64,000 nt of DNA from NCBI GenBank assembly GCA_928212115.1, contig CAKMRJ010004445.1, positions 82,793,298 to 82,857,297 of the forward strand, given 5' to 3'. Numbering within the stretch: the stretch's first letter is position 1; each line of letters starts with the position of its first letter. Shown in pieces: positions 49,793 through 58,723 of the stretch. This DNA comes from Lactuca virosa (lineage: Eukaryota > Streptophyta > Magnoliopsida > Asterales > Asteraceae). The notes beneath the pieces are model-generated. The model was not told the origin of the DNA. It was given only the letters and a program-made list of their open reading frames with translations, and ran no database searches. A program made the position numbers and the translations under genes.

Positions 49793-49802
49793 TCTCCCCC
49801 AC
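49793..49802 (-). other. Second, internal polypurine-like tract (gag-only element)
   Basis: TCTCCCCCAC on the plus strand, 1.69 kb inside the 3' LTR, as in the gene-less element. Confidence 0.45.
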
Positions 49803-50162
49803 TTTGACTCCACTAGCTCCTTGCAGTTTTCTGTCTGGGAAGAATTCCCAATCCTTCTTACCATTCCATAATTGTTCTGCTAAAACTGAGGTTTACCACT
49901 GCCAGTGCTCCAAAGTTGACCAATACCATGACGCCACCGTCCTTGAAAGCTGGCGAAATACTTCTAGAGTCCCAATTTTCATGCTTGCTACAACGACCGC
50001 ATCCTGAGTGACCTGCTCTAAAAGGGGTACAAATACGAACTACTACTCTAAACCCATGGTATGCAGATGGCATATAACTTAATCATAAGCAGGAAATAGA
50101 ATCCAAAGTACAATCACTAATATCGATGCAGTACCATAGCAAATACATCATAAATAAAATTG

Positions 50163-51401
50163 TCAAGTAGTTAAAGGATACGCAGCTGCCACATCCGGGG
50201 CTGCTCGCATGTCATCTGAAACCAACTGGTACGCCCTGCTCCGTGCCGTAGGCGCCTCTGTCCGGCCCTGTCGACCGTCGGTGATCCTTAAATTCGCAGG
50301 GGCAGGTGCTATCACCTGTCTTGCTGAAAGTAAACTCGGACACTGGGCCTTCTTGTGGCCCCTCTGACTACAATGAAAGCATATCAGGTCTGACCCCTGA
50401 GTGGTGGTGGCTGTACAATCTCTACTAAAATGACCAGTTCGGCCGCACTTGAAGCAGCCAGAATCACCACCACTACCGCTCCTGCACGCACCATCATGCG
50501 TCCTGCCACACCTGCCACAACGGCTGCGGCTCTGGAAATCCCTCGATCTCGAATATGGACCCTTGGGTCTCTTTCCTGAACCTGTGGCTACCTGAATCTC
50601 ATCCGGTTTCCTCTTCCTCTCTAACTCCAAATCAATCTCTCTCTCCTTGGCACGAGTAATCATATCCTCCAGTGTCTTGCAGCTGGACCTGCGCACAAAC
50701 TGCCTGATGTCACATCTCATCATCTCGTGATACCGAGCCTTCTTCATCTCCTCGTCCGCCACATACTGCGGCACGAGAAGGGCTCTCTCTCTGAACGTGG
50801 CGATGATCTCCGCCACAGTCTCAGTCGTCTGTTTCAAATCCTGAAACTCTCGTGCTAGCTGCTGCACCTCGATCACTGGTGCAAACTCGGCCCTGAACCT
50901 AGCCGAGAAATCAGTCCATGTCATCGCATCCAACACGGCATCATCTCCAATGGCATGTCCAACCTCCTCCCACCAATTCCGTGCTCTGTCCTTCAGAAGA
51001 CAGGAGGCAAGTCGAACCTTATCCCCCTCGGGACATCGGCTCGTACGAAAGGCTTTGGCAACATCGGCCAACCACCTGCTGCTAGCGGTGGGGTCCCTAG
51101 CCCCATGGTAATCTGGTGCGCCACAAGCTCTAAACTCTCAGAATGTCAAAGTACGCGCTCCCATCATGGCCACCATCTCTGCGCGGAAGGCTCCTAACCT
51201 CTCATCCAATATCTCCAGTATGCCCTCCTTGACCGTGCCAAAGATCACAGGAGTCTGATCTAGAATGCTGCGCATAACCTCAGCTGATACAAACTCCCTC
51301 ATCCGCTCCTCGAGCTGCTCGGTCCCTGAACCCGAGCCTGATCCCTCTCCGGCGCCTGATCCGCCAACTGGTCTACCCGTAGTGTCACCATTCTGCAACA
51401 T
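50163..51401 (-). pseudogene. gag: Gag of the gag-only element (one internal TGA)
   Basis: About 410 codons in a single frame, broken only by TGA at 51140-51138. Order: low-complexity Gly/Ser N-terminus, a helical segment (EFVSAEVMRSILDQTPVIFG), capsid-like core (WWEEVGHAIGDDAVLDAMTW; FRERALLVPQYVADEEMKKA; DIRQFVRRSSCKTLEDMI), a basic linker, then three zinc motifs CGRCGRTHDGAC, CFKCGRTGHFSRDC and CFHCSQRGHKKAQC (50520-50340), ending APDVAA at a splice-donor-like GTATCC. It would form particles and bind element RNA. The TGA aligns with a CGA-type codon, so it may be a methyl-C transition. The true start is uncertain, since one base seems missing just after the ATGGTG that follows the acceptor at 51393. 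Confidence 0.85.
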
Positions 51402-51510
51402 ATCATAACTATCATTAACATAACATCTTTACCGAGGGATCACCCTCACACTACAAGTCCCCGGTTTCATCTTAGCCCTTCTTGAATCGAGTACAGATCC
51501 TCTGCTTTCA

Positions 51511-51530
51511 GTAGTATGGGCCCCTACTAC
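51511..51530 (-). other. GGGCCC-centred leader palindrome (gag-only element)
   Basis: GTAGTATGGGCCCCTACTAC on the plus strand, one mismatched pair in 20 nt; near edge 118 nt from the acceptor. Confidence 0.75.
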
Positions 51531-51735
51531 CTTCCACATCTATCCGTACTTTCCTCAAGAATTGCCTCGACTACACCAAGTCCCTTTCACTGCTACTAAC
51601 ACTTCTCCCAACACTATTCTCATCCTAGGCTTGCCCTAGGGTAACCTCCAACTCACTATCTGCCATGAGCTGCATAAGAAGTCCATGTTATCTCCCCTTA
51701 ACTAACTCGTGAATACCATTATATATTTCTTATAC

Positions 51736-51840
51736 TAGATAATTCTTCGAATGAGAGGTCCTACCCTACAACGGTTAGACTCAGACAAGAGCTGCGAAAT
51801 AGGGCTAGACCTAACCTTCTGAAATCATTTAGTCCTGGCA
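51736..51840 (-). other. Conserved stem-closed motif, 5' copy (gag-only element)
   Basis: Diverged copy (AGATAATTCTTCGAATGAG, CAACGGTTAGACTCAGAC) inside the candidate leader intron. Confidence 0.55.
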
Positions 51841-52330
51841 ATATGTAACTTAACATATTTGTTTACTAGTTAATTAGAGTTAACTAGAGCTCCTAATAGC
51901 ACAAAGCAAGCAGCATTCGGGCATTGGGGAAGATAACCACATAATACAATCAAGCTGTTCTATCCTCTACTCAGGAATCTGTACTAACATGCAATTCATA
52001 AGGATCATACACATATAACAGGCACATAAGGCATCCTCCTAGATCCTTAGTCCTAATTCTAGCATGCAGTTCTAATACTCATATTATAACATAAACTTGT
52101 ATGGGTAATTTGGGAGAACTTACTTGAGATCGGCTGACTGCATGCACCACACCCTTTTCTCTTTTCAAAGTTCTTTTCTTTCTAAAATTCATTTTCGCTT
52201 TTTCTAAAACTCTTTTCTTTCCTTTTTCTCAAAGCTCTTTTTCTAACAATAATTTTCCTTTTGAAAATTTTCATACCAATTCCTCAGTTTGAGTCCAGAC
52301 ACCCCCGAGAGCGTGCCCGAATCCCTCAAA

Positions 52331-52347
52331 CCAAGGCTCTGATACCA
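52331..52347 (-). other. Primer-binding site (initiator-Met tRNA)
   Basis: Minus TGGTATCAGAGCCTTGG; the first 13 nt are the exact complement of the plant initiator-Met tRNA 3' end; 3 nt from the LTR. Confidence 0.9.
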
Positions 52348-52654
52348 ACTTGTAACATCCCAAAAATCATGACCAAAAATTTCTTTTTAAAACATTACTA
52401 AACCATAGTATGAAATCATTTCAAACATACTAAAAAGAGTTATATAACAAATCAGAGTATCTTTTCAAAACACTTGTTCATTTTATCAGAGCAAAACATC
52501 CCAGGCTGACTAACTATGGTGTGTGCCATGCGATCATCCTGAGCTCTTCCCTCCGCTACCGGAAGTACCTGAAACCAAAACTGAAAACTGTAAGCACGAA
52601 GCTTAGTGAGTTCCCCAACCTACCACATACAATACACATAATATATAAAGCACA

Positions 52655-52993
52655 TATTGGGCCTTGCCCACTGCATCAGACCAAAGTCTGGAACTGACTT
52701 GGGCCTTGCCCACTGCATCAGACCGAAGTCTGGAACTAACTAGGATCTTGCCCATTGCATTGGACCAAAGTCCGGAATTGACTAGGGCCTCGCCCACTGC
52801 ATCAGACCGAAGTCCGGAACTGACTAGGGCCTCGCCCACTGCATCGGACCGAAGTCCGGAACTGACTAGGGCCTCGCCCACTGCATCGGACCGAAGTCCG
52901 GAACTGACTAGGGCCTTGCCCACTGCATCGGACCAAAGTACGGAACTGACTAGGGCCTTGCCCACTGCATCGGACCGAAGTCTGGAACTAACT
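52655..52993. repeat. 42-bp minisatellite, 5' LTR copy
   Basis: About eight 42-bp units; one or so more than in the 3' LTR of the same element, showing length change since insertion. Confidence 0.85.
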
Positions 52994-54588
52994 GAGAATA
53001 GCATAGCATAATCATAACATATAACATAAACACATATACAGCATACTGCATCGGACCGCAGTCCGGAACTCACAACACATAGACATGCCTGAATCACAAA
53101 GACATCAAGCATATTGAACTACTTCTCGGGCCTCGCCCCTGATCTGCTACTAATGAGATATGGAACCCCGTCCATACTCTGCTAATGGTGAGATACGGGA
53201 CCTCGCCCACCCTCACCTCCCTACCAGGCACATACAAGTATCACACAGACAACAAGTATAATCTATCATGCAAACCATTTACTAGGCACCCGTCCGACAT
53301 CGGACCTTGGTCCAGAATATCATACTAGCATACAGTGCCTAGGGCTAACCCCCAGGTCTTCCTACTCATCACTACATGGGCCGGCATTGTGGCCGGAGAC
53401 TCACCTCGTACTGCTAAACATGTTGATAACCCTCTGGCTGCTATCCAACAACTCTCTGAACTGCTGCTCCTCTAGCTCCCCGAGCTACCAATACCAAATA
53501 ATAGTAACACTTACCCTAACTGTCGTCAAGAAGTCAACTAAGTCAACTATGGTCAAAGTCCTTCTCAAGGTCAAAGTCCTGGTCAAAGTCAACCTTCCGG
53601 TTGACTCGACTCGTCGAGTTGTTCTGCCAACTCGCCGAGTCCATGCTCCTCAAATCCCACAACAAACCCGACTCCACTCGTCGAGTCTAGCGAGAACTCG
53701 ACGAGTTCTCCTTCATCTAACACCTCGGGACTATCTTCAACCCACTCGCTGAGTTCATCCTTGAAATCGTCGAGTTCATCATCATCGTATGAATATCCAG
53801 GCCATGACTCGCCGAGTTGTATGAACAACTCGTCGAGTTCATCTTCCTAACTAAGAAGATTTTCTTGGACTCGCCGAGTTCCTCTTCGAACTCGTCGAGT
53901 ACTATGATCTTCATGTCCATTACGGACCCAGTCTGGTTGAATCCTTTACTAACTCCACTCACTGATCCGAATCATAAAGAGAAGGGTTTGGGTTTGCGAC
54001 CCGACTCGCCGAGTCCATGAACTGACTCGCCGAGTCCACCTTGTGACATCTCTATTCTGTCGATTACAGTCCATTCCAACACCTTCAGCCCATAGATCTG
54101 GACTTCTAATGCTAGCATTGCACGTAAAGTTGCTAACTTTACGTGCATGCAAGGTATTATGAGGCTAGAACACTTAACCCAAGTTACAAAGAAGGCCTAG
54201 GTCATGAAATGAAGCCATGGCTAGGTAAAGCTGCCACCTCAGAGCTTCTAAAGCTCATAAATGCTTAGATCTTAAGTCCTTTTCGTCCTCAATGGCTCAA
54301 TGTTCGGATTGACCTTGGAAATGGTCCAAATGTGACAAAATCTATGCTAGAAAGGGGATCTAGATGATTAACAGTCAAGGTATAAGCTTTTTACCTCTAA
54401 ATGGTCTGAAATGCTACCCCAACTCTGGATCTATAGCTTCTTCTTGTACAACCAAGGTCCTTCTTCCTTCTCCAAGCTTCAATTCACTCTCAAGACAAGA
54501 ACTAGCTCAACAATGGAGTTGGGTGGCTAGGGTTTCGAGTTCTGGATAATAGGGGCCGCAAATGAGCCCTAGGGAAGAGAATAAGATG

Positions 54589-54597
54589 CTTAAATAG
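54589..54597 (-). promoter_or_regulatory. TATA box of the functional-side (5') LTR
   Basis: Minus CTATTTAAG in the context ACCCTATTTAAGCATC. This LTR would drive the genomic transcript of the gag-only element. Confidence 0.55.
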
Positions 54598-54860
54598 GGT
54601 ACCAAGTCCCGGAATTAGGGTTTCCAAACCCAGACCAGACTTGCCGAGTCCACTTGCCGATTCGCCGAGTCGGTCACTTAATCTTTGTCACGGAATCCGC
54701 TTCGACTCGTCGAGTTCTTCCCTAGACTCGATGAGTTGACCCCTTTGACTTAGGGTTTCCTTTCCTTTCTTGGTCTTTCTGATTCTGGGTGTTACATAAA
54801 AATTACTTCTCGGGGTTTTAGGTCTATTATTTAATTATTATATTTAAATGGGATGTTACA

Positions 54861-55660
54861 CGTGTATTCACATGTGAATATAATGTGGTATATTCACATG
54901 TTAACAATACATGATTTATTCACATATCACTTAAAATTATTATTATTACTACCAGAGCTATGTGTTTGATTGATTTGTTGAAACAATCATCTCGTTTCCC
55001 TGTTTTCTCACAATAAGTTACTTATTTGATCATCTTTAAAAGCACTAAAGTTTAGTTTATATGTAAATCACACGTGAATCACATATGAATTACATGTAAA
55101 TTACATGTAATATACATATGAATCACATGTAAATCACGAGTGAACACATATGAATTACATGTGATTCACATGTAAATAACTTGTAATTCACATATGAATT
55201 ACATGTGATTCACATGTAAATCACATGTAATTCACATATGAATTACATGTGATTCACATGTAAATTACATGTAATTCACATATGAATTATATGTGAATAA
55301 CATGTAATTAATATGTGTTCACTCGTGATTTACATGTGAATCACATGTAATTCACATATAAATCACATGTAAATTACATGTAATTCACATATGAATCACA
55401 AGTGATTCACATGTAAATCACGAGTGAACACATATGAATTACATGTGATTTACATGTAAATCACATGTAATTCACATATGAATTACATGTGATTCACATG
55501 TAAATCAAATGTAATTCACATATGAATTACATGTGATTCACATGTAAATCACATGTAATTCACATATAAATCACATGTGATTCACATGTAAATCACAAGT
55601 GAATCACATATGAATTACATGTGATTCACATTTAAATTATAAGTGAACCGCATATGATTT
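54861..55660. repeat. ACATGT-rich short tandem satellite
   Basis: Roughly 11-bp units such as AATCACATGTA, ATTCACATATGA and ATTACATGTG, in places ordered as a higher-order unit of about 44 bp (for example 55150-55260 and 55440-55560). Each unit centres on a palindrome (ACATGT or CATATG). The first 200 bp are more degenerate. The L7 insertion site is at its left edge. Confidence 0.85.
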
Positions 55661-55800
55661 ACGTCTATATGCATACATGCATTTTGTGTGGGTGTTCTTC
55701 GCTAATTTTTTTTTTTTTTTTGTGAATTTCATATTTCAATCTCAAAAGATATAGTCACAAGTGAATATCACATTATATAATCACATATGAATCTTACATG

Positions 55801-55808
55801 ACACACAT

Positions 55809-55888
<80 letters not shown>

Positions 55889-55901
55889 TTATATATATAT
55901 A
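55801..55901. repeat. (CA)n(TA)n compound microsatellite
   Basis: About 15 CA units followed by about 30 TA units, with small breaks near 55880. A T15 run is at 55708-55722. Confidence 0.9.
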
Positions 55902-56584
55902 TGAGTGTTCGTGCGTTAATCATTTTTTTTTATTTTCTTGTAGATTTGAAAGAATTAGTGAAAAATATTGAAAATGTGAAAAGTAAAAAATGGAAGAAAA
56001 TATGTAAATATTCACATGAAGACATAGAAAAGGCTTTGAAATTTTGTAGCATTTTTTGTTTTGTATATTTAATTTTGTATCGAATAAAATACTTGTATAA
56101 TTGTGTTTATAGATTAGTAAAAACAATAAGTTTTTTTTATGATTTAGTTATGAATATTATAGTATAAGAAATATGCATATATGCACTTGAAAAGATATGC
56201 ATATATATACCTAAAATGTTGATTTTTTTTGTTAAAAAAATTATAGTTTTTTTAAAATATTCCAGATGTTTTTAGTTTACTGTTTTAAAAACATTGCAGT
56301 TTTTTTTTTTAAATTAAAATTTTCAAGGTTTTTTTTAAATTCATGTTTTCTTAAAAAATTTAAAAAATCTGCATTTTAAAAAAAAACGAAAATTACTATT
56401 TAAAAAATTTTGAAAATTAAATTAATTATGTTAATTTTTAGATATTTTAATTAATATTTCTAAGAACACAAATATTAAATATTAAATGAGATAGGTAAGA
56501 TGACGATCATGCCCTTAATGAGTTAATTTTGATCTAACGCTCCAACTTTAGTTCTCGAGTTCTCGGCAGAGTATGAGTCTCAAC
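55902..56584. other. AT-rich stretch, no gene seen
   Basis: An 88-codon plus-strand open frame (55901-56167) is rich in I/F/Y/K as expected from AT composition and is not supported as a gene. The rest is poly-A/T-rich, followed by 80 bp of mixed sequence leading into LTR L5. Confidence 0.6.
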
Positions 56585-56892
56585 GGATCTCACCCCAATT
56601 TTCGAGTCCAAAAATTTCTTTTTAATTAATTGAAACATAAAAACATTCACAAGAAAATACCATGAAAACACATCATCCCATAAAACAATGATCCATGTCT
56701 AAAAATCCAAGTCATAAAATAATAACATATCAGAGTACAATCCCAGAAACTCCATGCAGAAATCGTGTGTGTGTGTGTGATGCGATGCTACGCCGCCGGC
56801 TCCTTCCCCTTAGACGAAGAGGTACCTGAAACCAAAATTGTAACCGTAAGCACAAAGCTTAGTGAGTTCCCCCATCATACCACATACCATAC

Positions 56893-57056
56893 AATATCCT
56901 CGGTATCTTTCAACCGGTAATCATCTTCGGTATCTTTCAACCGGTATTCCTCATCGGTATCTTTCAACCGGTAATCATCATCAGTATCTTTCAACCGGTA
57001 ACCATCATCGATATCTTTCAACCGGTAATCCTCATCGATATCTTTCAACCGGTAAC
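56893..57056. repeat. 27-bp minisatellite of LTR L5
   Basis: Six to seven units of about 27 bp containing GGTATCTTTCAACCGGTAAT, directly after the conserved block. Confidence 0.9.
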
Positions 57057-58501
57057 TGGGGACTATTCTACCCCCTACCACTAGCATACAACAACAAGAT
57101 ATAAACATACAGTCAGGCATATCCGGGCACTCACCTACCCTTCGGTCCTAAGGACCGCTACCAAGGAAACCAATCCCTATCATACACACAACATATCATA
57201 CAAATAAAACTCATGACCAAAGCATGTAACCAAACCAAAATAATTATCACAAAGACAATCATCTCCTAAATACTCCTCTTTGGTGGGCCGGCATTGTGGC
57301 CTTAGACCCACCCCTACTGGAAGGTAACTCACCTCGTACAAGAAGCTGCTGATAATCTATGCGGGAAACCTTTGTCCGCTGCTGCTACGGAAATCCTCCG
57401 GCTAAAATCCCCACAAACACTTAGTTAGAAACTGATATCTACTCTTAGGGTAAAATGACCATTTTACCCCCAACCAAGTCCAAGTCAAAGTCAACTTCCA
57501 GTTGACCCGACTCGCCGAGTTGGGCCGTCAACTCGTCGAGTCCCTTCCTTTTACTCGTCCTTATCCACGAATCGACTCGTCGAGTTTGGCAATGACTCGA
57601 CGAGTTCCTCCTTCCTTACGAACATCAATGAACCTTCAACCGACTCGTCGAGTCGTATGAACACTTGTCGAGTTCACCTTCAACTGATGAACACGTCCTG
57701 ACATTGACTCGCCGAGTTGTATGAACAATTTGTCGAGTTCATCTTCAAACATAAGGAGATTGCTTTGGACTCGCCGAGTCTGTTCTAGCACTCGTCGAGT
57801 CCCATGAACTCCAGGTCTAAAATTAAGTCCACTGTGTTAGGTCACTCTTTCTGTCATGTTACAACCCTTCTAACGCCCAACTGAGTCCTTTTGACCCTCA
57901 ACAGAAATGGGACTCAAAGCCTTGGACTCATCGAGTCCCAAGAACGGACTCGCCGAGTCGATAACGTCCACACCCAAAAACCTCGATTTCTGATGTACAA
58001 CACTTGAGCAAAAGATAGATCTAAGCTCCTTTAATCGTTCTAGCACGTAAAGTTACAAACATTACGTGCATGCATGGGACTTTCAGCTCAAAAGGACATA
58101 AAATAAGCTCTAGTGTTGCATGGGGCCTTCCTTGGGTGCAAAAGCAACCCAAATCTGCCTTGTGACCCCTTTAAAGACCTGATTCCAAAGCCTCAACCCC
58201 CAACCATGTTTGCAATCATGGTTGGTTACCAAAATGGCTTATAAAAGCCCTAAATCTCCCCAAAAGGGGATCTATCAAATGAAAGAGCAAGGTACATACA
58301 TTTTACCTCTCAAAGGCTGCAAATGATGAACCAAACTCGGATCCTTCAGCCTCCTCTTGATCCTTCTATGCTCTTCCTTCTTCCTTGTGAACAAAACCAC
58401 CAAGAATCACTCAAAAGCCTTGAATCTTGCATCAAAACACTTAGGGTTTGATACAGAGGGTTTCTGGGAGCATAAAGGGGCGATGGAGGCTGTATAATGT
58501 T

Positions 58502-58511
58502 GTTTAAATAG
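58502..58511 (-). promoter_or_regulatory. TATA box of LTR L5
   Basis: Minus CTATTTAAAC in GCACCCTATTTAAACAAC. The donor-like GAGAG/GTAAAATG is 196 bp downstream, the same spacing as in the gag-only element's LTR. Confidence 0.6.
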
Positions 58512-58709
58512 GGTGCAAACCCTCATATTAGGGTTTTGTCTAGACAAAGCCTACTCGTCGAGTCCGGGATCTGACTCGACGAGTCCATCACTTAAATCCC
58601 GCGTCTCATTCCGCTTCTACTCGACGAGTTGGTCCTTCAACTCGTCGAGTCCAAGGTCAAAAATGCAAAGTTACTTAAATAAAATACATACCAGGAACCA
58701 GGTGCTACA

Positions 58710-58721
58710 AATCTCCCCCAC
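58710..58721 (-). other. Polypurine tract of the L5 element
   Basis: Minus GTGGGGGAGATT directly next to the LTR. Confidence 0.85.
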
Positions 58722-58723
58722 TT

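Larger units (their letters stand above)
48108..50162 (-). mobile_element. Pol-less interior of the gag-only element
   Basis: No reading frame resembles any pol domain. Visible items: the conserved stem-closed motif (48575-48672), words such as ACGGGCCTCGCCCACGGGTC near 49020 and 49100, two GAGATACGG units near 49243 and 49264, and a second polypurine-like tract at 49793. The composition and motifs resemble the interior of the gene-less element at 14569-18437. Confidence 0.75.
51393..52123 (-). other. Candidate leader intron (gag-only element)
   Basis: Donor CTCAA/GTAAGTTCTCCC at 52123 and acceptor ATATGTTGCAG/AATGGTG at 51393, 731 nt. It removes the conserved motif copy and the palindrome and places gag next to the leader's first exon. 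The same arrangement is at 63221-63864. Confidence 0.5.
45684..54796 (-). mobile_element. Gag-only non-autonomous LTR element (TR-GAG-like), 9.1 kb
   Basis: LTRs 45684-48107 and 52351-54796, flanked by the 5-bp target duplication TAAAA (45679-45683 and 54797-54801). It has a polypurine tract next to the left LTR, a primer site next to the right LTR, and only gag inside. Protease, RT, RNase H and integrase are absent from the 2.05 kb (48108-50162) where pol would lie. This matches the described class of terminal-repeat elements with a gag domain. It inserted into LTR L7 and must borrow enzymes, perhaps from relatives such as the element at 56585 onward, whose gag, leader and LTR blocks are alike. 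Confidence 0.85.
52351..54796 (-). mobile_element. 5' LTR of the gag-only element
   Basis: 2446 bp, with about eight minisatellite units against seven in the 3' LTR and several substitutions. Conserved block 52561-52618, candidate LTR intron acceptor 52569 and donor 54394, TATA 54589-54597. Confidence 0.9.
32073..54860 (-). mobile_element. Solo LTR of family L7, split by nested insertions
   Basis: Pieces at 32073-32369, 35038-37762 (repeated at 42959-45683) and 54797-54860 form one LTR of about 3.1 kb, TGTAACACCC...GGATGTTACA. The flanks TGTGT (32068-32072) and CGTGT (54861-54865) are a one-mismatch target-site duplication, and no internal region or second LTR follows, so it is a solo LTR. 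It has the conserved block (32250-32307), a 69-bp minisatellite, the GGCCCAATTT hairpin, telo-box palindromes and a likely TATA (GTATTTAAG, minus, about 37444-37452). Orientation is inferred from the block, shared with minus-strand LTRs. Confidence 0.7.
56585..58709 (-). mobile_element. 3' LTR (family L5) of a minus-strand gypsy element
   Basis: The right end GGTGCTACA (58709) abuts the polypurine tract. The left end is degenerate (about 56585, aligned by the shared CCAAAAATTTCTTTTTAA). It has the conserved block 56818-56875, 27-bp minisatellite, ACTCGNCGAGT clusters (57510-57960, 58550-58655), candidate LTR intron (56826-58306) and TATA (58502-58511). The partner LTR lies beyond the window. 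Confidence 0.8.

Noticed and set aside
54861..55660. ACATGT array as a CRISPR or centromeric satellite
   Set aside because: Units of about 11 bp without spacers, total under 1 kb; no evidence for centromere-type monomers of 150-180 bp.
55901..56167. 88-codon open frame as a small membrane protein gene
   Set aside because: AT-rich context predicts I/F/Y/K-rich open frames; no homology recognised and it begins at a microsatellite.
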